NCBI RefSeq assembly: GCF_004153605.1
Contig: NZ_SDSI01000001.1
Coordinates: 434,001-498,000, forward strand
From: Qipengyuania_B thermophila
GTDB lineage: Bacteria > Pseudomonadota > Alphaproteobacteria > Sphingomonadales > Sphingomonadaceae
Direction: 5' to 3'
Length of the DNA: 64,000 bases
A program made the translations under genes and the position numbers. Shown piece after piece: positions 41,484 to 49,457 of the stretch. The notes beneath the pieces are model-generated. The model was not told the origin of the DNA. It did no database searches and saw only the letters and a list, made by a program, of their open reading frames with translations. Every line of letters begins with the position of its first letter. The stretch's first letter is position 1.

Positions 41484-42362
41484 ATGACGACGCTGCGCAT
41501 TGCTCTCGAATGGTTTCTCAACCCCGATCACCTTCCGCTGCTCGCCGCGCGCGACCTGCTGCGCGATCAGGGGATCGACCTCGACCTCGTCGTTCCCGAC
41601 GATCACTACGACGGCTTCGACGCACTGGCGCGCGGCGAGGTCGATGCGGTCGTCAACGAACCGCTCCATCTTGTCGAGCGGCGCGAGATCGCGCTCGTCT
41701 CCCATGGCTGCTTCTTCGTCACACAGGGCGGCGTCTTGATGCACCGGGCGGCGCTGGAGCGGCTTGCGCAAGGCCAGCCGGTGCGGATTGCATCACCCGT
41801 GTCGACGCCCACGACGGACCAGCTGTGCCGCGACATCCTTGCCGGCTGGCTGCGCAGCACCCGGCAGACGAAATCATTGCCGGAGGTCGCGATCCAGCCT
41901 GCCGGCTTCAACCACGTCGACAATCTCGCCGCTGGGTTTGACGGCGCGTGGCTGGCGTTCGGCAACGTCGAGGGCGTGGCGGCGCGGGTTCGCGGGCTCG
42001 ACACGCAGCTTGTCACCACCGCCGAGGCCGGCATCCCGCAGTTTTCCGCACTCGAGCTGATCGGTCGTCGCGACGCTGACACGCAGCAGGCGGCGGCGAT
42101 CGCTGCTCTTGTCGCCGCTCTCGACACCGCCATCCCCGCGCTGTGCGCGGCGCCGGAGCGGGCGAGGGCGCTGTGGTATGCGTGCAGCGGCGATGCGCCG
42201 AGCGCCGAAGGCGACGCCATCGTCGCGGCCACGCTTCCCTGCTTCATCGCTCCTGTCGTGCCCCGCCGTGACCGCTGGCAGCCGATGTGGGCCTATCTGC
42301 ACGCGCATGGAGGCGATGTGGTGGAGGAAGAACGGTTCGCCGCCATGTTCCCGACCGGTTGA
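41484..42362 (+). CDS. THI5/NMT1-like binding protein without signal peptide
   Basis: This 292-residue protein has the NMT1/THI5-like periplasmic-binding fold: LRIALEWFLNPDHLPLLAAR at the start, GIDLDLVVPDDHYDGFDALA, then VNEPLHLVERREIALVSHGC and GFNHVDNLAAGFDGAWLAFG. Related proteins bind thiamine precursors for ABC import. This one begins directly with the first beta strand and has no signal peptide or lipobox, and no permease or ATPase gene is next to it. It may be a cytosolic enzyme or sensor. It has no HCCCFC-type motif of yeast THI5. It lies 70 bp after the cassette, same strand. Confidence 0.75.
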   Translation: MTTLRIALEWFLNPDHLPLLAARDLLRDQGIDLDLVVPDDHYDGFDALARGEVDAVVNEPLHLVERREIALVSHGCFFVTQGGVLMHRAALERLAQGQPVRIASPVSTPTTDQLCRDILAGWLRSTRQTKSLPEVAIQPAGFNHVDNLAAGFDGAWLAFGNVEGVAARVRGLDTQLVTTAEAGIPQFSALELIGRRDADTQQAAAIAALVAALDTAIPALCAAPERARALWYACSGDAPSAEGDAIVAATLPCFIAPVVPRRDRWQPMWAYLHAHGGDVVEEERFAAMFPTG

Positions 42363-42380
42363 GGCGGCGCTCGGACCGGC

Positions 42381-45300
42381 TCACGAATGCAGCTGTTCCA
42401 GCACCTCGGCCACCCGCTGCGCCCGGGCGCCGGGATCCTCGTGCTCCTCGCGCAGCAGCCACCGTTCGCCTGACACCTCCAGCCCGGCCGCGGGCCAGCC
42501 GCGTGTCGAGGTGCCCGCGCGCGGCGTGAAGGCTATGGCACCCGGCCCCGCGTCGACGCGCGCCACGCCGACGCGGCGCGCCAGAATGCGGCTGCGCACC
42601 TCGCTCAGCAGCATCAGCGCATCCTGCGGTGGATCGCCGAAACGGTCGGCAAGTTCCGCCTCGAAGGCGTCAACGTCGCTCTGGCTGTCGAGGCGGGCGA
42701 GCCGGCCATAAGTCTGCAGCCGCAGGTCCTCCTCGGGCAGCCAGCTTTCGGGCAGCCGTCCGGCGCCACCGAGGTTCAGTTCCGGCTGCCAGTCCTCGAC
42801 CTCCTCGCCGCGCGCGCTGCGCAGGGCAAGTCCGAGCAGGTGCTGGTACAGGTCGACCCCGATGAGCCGCATGTGACCGCTCTGCGTGTCTCCGACGAGG
42901 TCGCCGGCTCCCCGCAGGTCGAGATCGCGCGCGCTGATGGCGAACCCGGCGCCGAGCCGGTCGAAGGCCTGCAGGGTGCGCAGCCGCTTGGTCGTGGCTG
43001 CGGCGATCCGCGCATCGGCCTCGGTCAGCAGCAGGATCTGACCGCGGCGGTTGCCCCGGCCCACCCGCCCGCGCAGCTGGTGAAGCTGCGACAGGCCGAA
43101 CCTGTCGGCCCGGCAGACGATCATCGTGTTGGCGCGCGGGACGTCCAGCCCGGCTTCGATGATGTTGGTGGCAAGCAGCACATCGCCCCGACCGGCGGCG
43201 AAATCCGTCATGATCGTGTCGAGATCGCCCGCGTTCATCTTGCCGTGCGCGCGCAGCACCTCGCCCTCGGGAAAGGTGCGGGCGAGACGGGCGGCGACGT
43301 CGTCCATGTCCTCGATCCGGGGGACGACGACGAAGCTCTGGCCGCGCCGGGCACGCTCCCGCACCAGCGCCGCCCGGACGAGCGCGTCATCCCACTGCGA
43401 CAAGGTGGTGCGGATCGGCTGGCGCCGCGCCGGCGGTGTGGCAATCACCGACAGCTGCTGCAGCCCGACGAGCGCCGCCTGGAGAGTGCGCGGAATCGGC
43501 GTGGCGGACAGGGTGAGGACATGCCCGTCATGCAGGGAGCGCAGCTTGTTCTTGTCGGCGGCGCCGAAGCGCTGTTCCTCGTCGATGACGACCAGCTTGA
43601 GATTGGCGTAGCGCAGCGCGCGCCCGGCCACCGCCCCGGTGCCGACGACGACCGCGATGCTGCCGTCGTTCAGACCGGCCGCAACCTCGCGGCGCTCGGC
43701 CGGCGTGGAGAGGCGCGACAGGCCGGCAACCTTGATCCCCGAGCGGGCAAAGCGCTGCTGGAACAGGGCCAGGTGCTGCCGCACGAGCACGGTCGTCGGT
43801 GCCGCGACGGCAACCTGCCCACCGGCCAGCGCGACGAGCGCGGCCGCCCGCAGCGCCACCTCCGTCTTGCCGTAGCCGACGTCGCCGATCACCAGCCGGT
43901 CCATGCGGCGGCCGGCGGCAAGATCGTCGCGCACGGCGGCGATTGCGCGGGCCTGGTCCGGGGTTTCCGTGAAAGGGAAGCCGCTGGAGAACCGTTCATA
44001 GGCGGCGGGGTCGGGTTCGATCGGCTCCATCGCGCTTGCGCTGCGCTCGGCCGCCAGCGCCACCAGCGCCCGTGCTGTCTCCGCCAGCGCTACAGAAAGC
44101 TCGGCCCGCCGTTTCTCCCACGATGACCCGTCCAGCTTGTCGAGCCGCACCGCATCCGCCTCGCCGCCGTAGCGCCAGATGCGTGCCGCCTCGCTCGCCG
44201 GGACCAGCCGGCGCGCATCGTCCGCGAATTCTAGCACGAAGGCGTCGCCCGCCGGCGTGCCGTCCGGGGCCGGCAGGGTCTCAAGCCCGCACAGGCGGCA
44301 CAGGCCGTGATCCTCGTGCACCACCACATCGCCGACGTGCAGCTGTGCCTGCCCGTCGAGCACGAGGTGCTCGGACAGCGGCGCGCCGCCGCTTCCCGCG
44401 GCGCGGCTGCCCAGCAGATCGGCCGCGGCCAGCACCATCAATCCGGGCGAACGGAACCCGGCATCGGCCGGCGCCTCAAGCACGGCGACACCGCCGAGAG
44501 GGATGGCGGCAGCCTCCTGCCAGCTTCCAACCTCAACAGGATCACGCTTCAGGCGCCGGGAGAGCCGCGGCCGCAGGAAGCGCAGGTCGCGGCGGCTGCC
44601 AGTCACCAGAAGCCTGCCGCCTTCGGTCAGCAGCGGGCCGACCTCCCGGACGAGCGCCGCGAGGGGATTGGCACGCTCGACGAAGCGGGTCACGGCCTCG
44701 GCGTCATCTTGGTTCCAGTCGAGCCGCCCTCGCGCCTCGACCTCCGCCTGCCAGGCGCTTTCGTCCACAAGCCGCGCGATCCGCCGGCCGAATCGCGCCG
44801 CGTCGTCGGCCAGCGCGCGGAACGCGTCCCGGCGCGCCCGGACCCGCGGCTCCTCGACGACCCGCGCATCGCCGCAATGCGCGAGCAACGACACCGCAGC
44901 CTCGCCGGCCGGCTCGCGCGCCTGACCGATGGTCACCGACGCAAGCTCGTCCTCGGAACGCTGATCCGCGGGGTCGTAGGAGCGGATCGCCACGATCGGC
45001 TGCGCGCCCGCCGGCGTCTCTCCCTGTTCGAGCTCGATGCGGAACGGCAGGGGTGCATCGGCCGGATAAACGTCGATGACCGCGCCGCGCACGGCGAATT
45101 CGCCCGGCTCGTCGACCCGCTCGTCGGCGACATAGCCGAGATCGGCGCATTGCGCGGCAAAGGCAACGGGCTCGATCGTGTCGCCGACCCGCACGACCGG
45201 CGGCGTCGCGGCGAACGCCTGCGGCGGCGCATAAAGCTGCGCGGTCGCTTCGGCGCTGGTGATGCAGGCAAGCCGATCCTTTGTCGCCTCGGCAAGTTGC

Positions 45301-45695
45301 CGCAGCGCCGCGACCCGCGCACCGGCATTCGCCGCCGATGCGGGCGCGTCGTCGCCGGGCAGCGCGTCGCTGGCGGGGATGAACAGCACCGGATGATCCG
45401 GCATCAGCGCGCGCACCAGCTCGGCCAGTGTCGCCGCGCGTCCGTCATCCTCGGCGACGTAGAGCAGGCACCCCTCGGCCGTGGCCTCGACGATCCGGAC
45501 CGCCGTCCGCAGGAGCGGAGCAGACGCCCCGCCCTTTCGGGGAGCAGCTTCGGAAAGCGACTGAGGCGGCACCTCGTCTGCCGCCGCGTTCCCCCCGCTG
45601 TTCAGCACCGCTCCGCCTTTGAAAGGCGTGGGGCTGGAATGTGGTGTCGCGGCATGAACAACGGCTTTCGTGTCGAACGGCCTGGCACCTGGCAT
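42381..45695 (-). CDS. mfd: Mfd-like transcription-repair coupling helicase
   Basis: This 1104-residue protein has Mfd architecture: a UvrB-like N-terminal module (about 62-440), the RNA-polymerase-interaction domain (about 451-550; HVGDVVVHEDHGLCRLCGLE), the RecG-type motor (Walker A LVIGDVGYGKTEVALRAA near 602, DEEQ box in VVIDEEQRFGAADK, LLATNIIEAGLDVPRANT, QLRGRVGRG) and a C-terminal TRCF domain (about 980-1090). It removes stalled RNA polymerase and recruits UvrA. The polymerase-contact loop is diverged (GLCRLCGLE, and PASE for PVEN), so a paralogue is possible. The first 60 residues are not Mfd-like: residues 21-57 are encoded by the inverted-repeat element at 45526-45634, and the annotated start may be wrong. 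Confidence 0.85.
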   Translation of the reverse strand: MPGARPFDTKAVVHAATPHSSPTPFKGGAVLNSGGNAAADEVPPQSLSEAAPRKGGASAPLLRTAVRIVEATAEGCLLYVAEDDGRAATLAELVRALMPDHPVLFIPASDALPGDDAPASAANAGARVAALRQLAEATKDRLACITSAEATAQLYAPPQAFAATPPVVRVGDTIEPVAFAAQCADLGYVADERVDEPGEFAVRGAVIDVYPADAPLPFRIELEQGETPAGAQPIVAIRSYDPADQRSEDELASVTIGQAREPAGEAAVSLLAHCGDARVVEEPRVRARRDAFRALADDAARFGRRIARLVDESAWQAEVEARGRLDWNQDDAEAVTRFVERANPLAALVREVGPLLTEGGRLLVTGSRRDLRFLRPRLSRRLKRDPVEVGSWQEAAAIPLGGVAVLEAPADAGFRSPGLMVLAAADLLGSRAAGSGGAPLSEHLVLDGQAQLHVGDVVVHEDHGLCRLCGLETLPAPDGTPAGDAFVLEFADDARRLVPASEAARIWRYGGEADAVRLDKLDGSSWEKRRAELSVALAETARALVALAAERSASAMEPIEPDPAAYERFSSGFPFTETPDQARAIAAVRDDLAAGRRMDRLVIGDVGYGKTEVALRAAALVALAGGQVAVAAPTTVLVRQHLALFQQRFARSGIKVAGLSRLSTPAERREVAAGLNDGSIAVVVGTGAVAGRALRYANLKLVVIDEEQRFGAADKNKLRSLHDGHVLTLSATPIPRTLQAALVGLQQLSVIATPPARRQPIRTTLSQWDDALVRAALVRERARRGQSFVVVPRIEDMDDVAARLARTFPEGEVLRAHGKMNAGDLDTIMTDFAAGRGDVLLATNIIEAGLDVPRANTMIVCRADRFGLSQLHQLRGRVGRGNRRGQILLLTEADARIAAATTKRLRTLQAFDRLGAGFAISARDLDLRGAGDLVGDTQSGHMRLIGVDLYQHLLGLALRSARGEEVEDWQPELNLGGAGRLPESWLPEEDLRLQTYGRLARLDSQSDVDAFEAELADRFGDPPQDALMLLSEVRSRILARRVGVARVDAGPGAIAFTPRAGTSTRGWPAAGLEVSGERWLLREEHEDPGARAQRVAEVLEQLHS
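45526..45634. repeat. Candidate inverted-repeat (MITE-like) element
   Basis: This is a 109-bp segment bounded by GCCCC (45526-45530) and GGGGC (45630-45634). The left end contains hairpin CCCCG/CGGGG (45527-45531 and 45538-45542) and the right end the near-perfect palindrome CGCCTTT-G-AAAGGCG (45614-45628). The two ends are similar inverted copies over about 25 bp. It encodes a low-complexity PFKGG to PRKGG stretch in the helicase frame. This is the look of a dispersed small palindromic element, but copy number cannot be judged from one window. Confidence 0.5.
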
Positions 45696-45799
45696 GCAGC
45701 CCGGCTGCCGGCGCAGGACCCGGGCAGCCTGGTGTCACACCTGTCGCGTCGGCAGGAGGTGCAGGCGAAACGGCAACGCCCGCAGCCAGTTCCGCGAAC

Positions 45800-46168
45800 C
45801 TACAGCGAACCTCCCGCCGCCCACGCGCGCGCATGTTCGAGGGCATCGTCGGCATGGCGCCGCGACTCATCCGGCGCCTCCCGCCGGGTGCTCAGCAGCA
45901 CCTCCAGAGGCAGTTTCTCGTCGAAGCGCAGGCCGATCATCGGACCTTTCTCCCACACGACGTCGCCGAACATCTCCCACCGCAGCCAGCGCAGAAAGCC
46001 GGACGTGATGGACAGGGGCGCTCGGGTCGCGATCCGCGCACCCGTCTGAGACAGGTCGAGCAGCAGGACAGGTTCCGTCGCCGACACGGTGATGAGGCTC
46101 GCCGCCAGCTTGAGACGCAGCCGCTGGTGGTCACGCCTGCCGATATGTGACGGGCTGTTGTCAGCCAT
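45800..46168 (-). CDS. PilZ domain protein
   Basis: This 122-residue single-domain protein has the c-di-GMP-binding pair of PilZ: RxxxR in GRRDHQRLRL near residue 12 and DxSxxG in LLDLSQTGARIAT near residue 38, followed by FGDVVWEKGPMIGLRFDE, which fits the barrel. It is probably a small effector of c-di-GMP signalling. The ATG at 46168 is preferred; one at 46201 is also in frame. The neighbouring genes give no clear functional link. Confidence 0.88.
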   Translation of the reverse strand: MADNSPSHIGRRDHQRLRLKLAASLITVSATEPVLLLDLSQTGARIATRAPLSITSGFLRWLRWEMFGDVVWEKGPMIGLRFDEKLPLEVLLSTRREAPDESRRHADDALEHARAWAAGGSL

Positions 46169-46252
46169 TTCCGCAGGATAGCCGATTTTCACACACTGCA
46201 TAGCGCCAGTGTTGCGCCAAAGGTTTACCCGGCGGGTAAACAGGTTCCTAGG

Positions 46253-47806
46253 TCATCCTCCGGCGCCGCCCGCCCTCGCGGCAAACTCCGCCTTCAGCCG
46301 GTGCTTGTATAGCTTGCCGTTCGCCTCGCGCGGCAGTTGCGCGCGAACTTCGTAGCGCCGCGGCATCTTGTACCGCGCAAGGCGCGGCGCCAGCCATTTC
46401 TCGAGTTCGCGGCCAAGCTCTTCGGCTCGGGCGCCGGGATCGGCGGGCTGGACGACGGCCACGACCTGTTCGCCCATTTCCGGGTCGGGCACGCCGATCA
46501 CCGCCGCGTCGACGACGGCCGGATGGCCGACGAGGTGGTTCTCGATCTCCTGGGGGTAGATGTTGACGCCGCCCGAGATGATCATGTGGCTCTGCCGGTC
46601 GGTGAGGGTCAGGAACCCGTCCGCGTCGACCCGGCCGATGTCGCCCAGCGTCGTCCAGCCTTGCGGATGGGTCACCGCGGCCGTCTTGGCGGCATCGTTG
46701 TGATAGGCGAAGGGTTGCGGCGCATCCCAGTAGACAAGCCCCGTCTCGCCGGCGGGCAGCTCTGCTCCCTGCTCGTCGCAGATGTGCAGCGTGCCGTAGA
46801 TCGCCCGTCCCACCGAGCCGGGATGCTCCAGCCAGTCGGCGCTGTTGATGAGGGTCATGCCGTTGCCTTCGCTGCCCGCGTAATATTCGAGCAGGATCGG
46901 CCCCCACCACGCGATCATCTCCCGCTTGACCTCGACCGGGCACGGCGCGGCGGCATGGACGGCCCGAGCATGGGAGGACAGGTCGTAGCGGTGTCGCACC
47001 TCCTCCGGCAGTTTCAGCAACCGGACGAAATGGGTCGGCACCCACTGGCTGCTGTTGACCCGGTGGCGCTCGATCGCGGCGAGTGCGCCTTCCGCATCGA
47101 ACCGCTCCATCACCACCACCGTACCGCCCAGCCGGTGCACCGTCATCGCCCAGCGCAGCGGCGCGGCATGGTAGAGCGGACCCGGCGACAGGTAGACGCA
47201 GCTGCCATCGGCGGGAAAGCCGAATCCGCCCGCCACCAGCATCACCAACGGTCCCGCCACGAGCGGGTCCGGGTCGGGCGGGGCGACGGGCCTGATGCCC
47301 TTGGGCCGCCCGGTCGTGCCCGAGGAGTAGAGCATCTCGTATCCTGCCACCGGATCGGGCAGCGGCTCCGCCGACTGCTCGGCCAGCATGGGGCCGGCCG
47401 CCCGCGGGTCTTCCTCGGCGGCGTCCATCACGATGGCCTGCACCGTCTCGCCGGCGCCCATGCCGCACACGTCGCGTGCCAGATCACCGAAACGGGCCGA
47501 GGTGACCAGCACGCGCGACCCGCTGTCCTCGAGAATGTACGCGACCTCCGAAGCGGTCAGGTGGGTCGAGATGGGCACCAGAACCGTCCCGATCCGCTGT
47601 GACGCCCATGCGAGAGGCAGGTATTCCAGCCGGTTCTCCATCAGCAGGCCGAACGCGTCTCCGGGCGCAAGACCCAGCCGACGCAGCAGCCGCGCCATGC
47701 GGTTCGCCAGGGCGTCCATCTCGGCGTAGCTCAGCCGCTCGCCGGAGCCGGCCATGATCACGGCCGGATGATCGGGTCGGCTTTTCGCATGGGTGATGGG
47801 ATGCAT
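46253..47806 (-). CDS. Acyl-CoA synthetase (AMP-forming)
   Basis: This 517-residue ANL-superfamily ligase activates a carboxylic acid to acyl-AMP and then acyl-CoA. The P-loop is YSSGTTGRPKGIRP near residues 160-173. Core motifs follow: ILLEYYAGSEGNGMTLIN (the Y-GxTE-like block), GWTTLGDIGRVDADGFLTLT (ribose-binding Asp), DRQSHMIISGGVNIYPQEIE, and the C-terminal catalytic lysine region PREANGKLYKHRL. Medium or long-chain fatty, or aromatic, acids are likely. There is no nearby beta-oxidation gene. A perfect 14-bp palindrome at 47854-47867 lies about 50 bp upstream. Confidence 0.92.
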   Translation of the reverse strand: MHPITHAKSRPDHPAVIMAGSGERLSYAEMDALANRMARLLRRLGLAPGDAFGLLMENRLEYLPLAWASQRIGTVLVPISTHLTASEVAYILEDSGSRVLVTSARFGDLARDVCGMGAGETVQAIVMDAAEEDPRAAGPMLAEQSAEPLPDPVAGYEMLYSSGTTGRPKGIRPVAPPDPDPLVAGPLVMLVAGGFGFPADGSCVYLSPGPLYHAAPLRWAMTVHRLGGTVVVMERFDAEGALAAIERHRVNSSQWVPTHFVRLLKLPEEVRHRYDLSSHARAVHAAAPCPVEVKREMIAWWGPILLEYYAGSEGNGMTLINSADWLEHPGSVGRAIYGTLHICDEQGAELPAGETGLVYWDAPQPFAYHNDAAKTAAVTHPQGWTTLGDIGRVDADGFLTLTDRQSHMIISGGVNIYPQEIENHLVGHPAVVDAAVIGVPDPEMGEQVVAVVQPADPGARAEELGRELEKWLAPRLARYKMPRRYEVRAQLPREANGKLYKHRLKAEFAARAGGAGG

Positions 47807-47853
47807 CGCGGTGTGTTCTCCTCGGCTCCGCGGGTCCGGGGCGCTTGGGGCCC

Positions 47854-47867
47854 CACCAGCGCTGGTG
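47854..47867. promoter_or_regulatory. Perfect 14-bp palindrome CACCAGCGCTGGTG, possible operator
   Basis: It is located 48-61 bp upstream of the acyl-CoA synthetase start (minus strand), with no spacer between the half-sites. The size and position suit a TetR/GntR-type repressor site for a fatty-acid gene, but no regulator gene is adjacent. Confidence 0.4.
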
Positions 47868-47941
47868 AGCGGAGACTAGTCCGGGAGAACAGGCCCGCTC
47901 AACCCGTTTGGCGCGGCGGGCAGAAGAAGGGACGGCCGTGT

Positions 47942-48658
47942 TCAGCGCGCGAGGGGCGTCTGCCCGTTGCCCAGCGCGAACTGCCGCTGAGTGTCAGTCT
48001 GCGCCATGTAGGGGAGCGGATCGACCGGCTGTCCGGCGATGCGGACTTCGTAATGGAGGTGCGGGCCGGTCGAGCGGCCGGTCGAGCCGACGAAGCCGAT
48101 CAGCTGGCCCTTGGTCACGCGTTCGCCCGGCGCGACAACCTTGCCCGACAGGTGGGCATAGCGGGTTTGCATGTCGCCGCCATGCTCGATCTGGATGTAG
48201 TTGCCGTAGGCACCGTAGAACTGCGCCATGCTGACCGTGCCGTCGGCAGTGGCGTAAACGGGCGTGCCGGTGGGCGCGGCGAGGTCGATGCCGTGGTGCT
48301 GGCGACGCCCGCCAAGAACCGGATGCGAGCGCATACCGAACTGGCTGGTGAAGCGCGCCCCTTCGAGCGGCATTCCCGACGGGACGGCGATGGCGGGCAG
48401 ACGGCCGAGCGGCGCCGGACCGGATCCCTGGCGGTCCAGCGCACGCCACTGTGCGTAAAGCTGGCGATACTGGGCATCGCCGTCACCCACCACCGTCGGC
48501 GAGGCGTTTTCGTCGAGCATCCCGGTGTTGGCGACCAGCAGCGTCCCGCTCGCCCGCGGCTTCTCGGCAGCGGCGGGCGCCGACGCAACCAGTCCAATTC
48601 CCGCGAGCACCGCCAGACATGCGTGCGCAAGCCCCGTCCAACCACCGGCTGCCGTCAT
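47942..48658 (-). CDS. M23 family (LytM-type) metallopeptidase
   Basis: This 238-residue exported protein has a signal peptide to about residue 31 (HACLAVLAGIGLVASAPAAA), a short linker, and a LytM domain at about 105-225. Zinc motifs are in HHGIDLAAPTGTPVYA (His and Asp) and GPHLHYEVRIAG (His-x-His), so the enzyme looks active on peptidoglycan cross-links. The first conserved histidine is in GMRSHPVLGG. It could take part in cell separation or wall growth. The ATG at 48658 gives a normal signal peptide; a longer frame reaches 49012 without homology. Confidence 0.9.
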   Translation of the reverse strand: MTAAGGWTGLAHACLAVLAGIGLVASAPAAAEKPRASGTLLVANTGMLDENASPTVVGDGDAQYRQLYAQWRALDRQGSGPAPLGRLPAIAVPSGMPLEGARFTSQFGMRSHPVLGGRRQHHGIDLAAPTGTPVYATADGTVSMAQFYGAYGNYIQIEHGGDMQTRYAHLSGKVVAPGERVTKGQLIGFVGSTGRSTGPHLHYEVRIAGQPVDPLPYMAQTDTQRQFALGNGQTPLAR

Positions 48659-48938
48659 CTGTCCCGTCCTTTTCTTCGGCACCGTTGCCCGGCGCCGCGA
48701 CCCCAATCGACCCAACCCGCAGGAACTTCGAAAAAAACCGCCAGTCAGCGGGAACATTTTCAAGCCCTGCGTGTAGGCATGGGTTAAGCCGAGATGGCCG
48801 GTGCATGGCAAGGCCGAGGCGGCACCGTTACGACAAGCTGCAAGATGAACGCGTTGAAATGAAGGCAGGCGGGTGCCGACCCGTGCTGCAGCAGCCGGCA
48901 TCCTAACAGGACGTAAACGCGCGCTCGACGCACACCCG

Positions 48939-49457
48939 CTAAGGAGCCTGGGCGCCCGGAGCCCAGCCCGCCGAGACACGCTGCCGGGCCGCTTCGAGAA
49001 CCGCCTCGGCATGCCCGCTCACCCGCACATTGCGCCAGATCCGGGCGATCCGCAGGTCCGGTCCGATGAGCAGGGTGGTGCGGACCATGCCGGTGAAGGT
49101 GCGCCCGTAAAGCTGTTTGCGGGTCCAGATGCCGAGACGCCCGGACAACGGCTCCTCCCCCGTGTCGGAAGCCAGCGTCACCCGCAGGCCGTGACGGGCG
49201 CTGAACCGCGTGTGCGAATCGGGTGTGTCCCTGCTGATGCCGATGACCGGCAGTCCAAGCGCCACGAACTGGTCGAGAAGGGCGGAGAAGTCCTGTGCTT
49301 CGCGCGTGCAGCCGGGCGTGTTGTCGCGCGGGTAGAAGAACAGCACCGCGCCCGTCCCGGCGAGATCGGCGCGGGTCAGGACACCGCCATCCGCAACCGG
49401 CATCGCGAAGTCGGGCAAACCCGTACCGGGCACGAGAACGTCATCGGCTGTGGTCAT
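48939..49457 (-). CDS. bcp: Bcp-type peroxiredoxin with a single cysteine
   Basis: This 172-residue thiol peroxidase of the AhpC/TSA-Bcp group detoxifies hydroperoxides. The peroxidatic cysteine is Cys50 in YPRDNTPGCTREAQDFSALL. It is the only cysteine in the protein, so the resolving cysteine five residues later, common in E. coli Bcp, is absent and resolution must use another thiol. Its start overlaps the glnE stop (ATGA), so the two are translationally coupled. Confidence 0.92.
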   Translation of the reverse strand: MTTADDVLVPGTGLPDFAMPVADGGVLTRADLAGTGAVLFFYPRDNTPGCTREAQDFSALLDQFVALGLPVIGISRDTPDSHTRFSARHGLRVTLASDTGEEPLSGRLGIWTRKQLYGRTFTGMVRTTLLIGPDLRIARIWRNVRVSGHAEAVLEAARQRVSAGWAPGAQAP

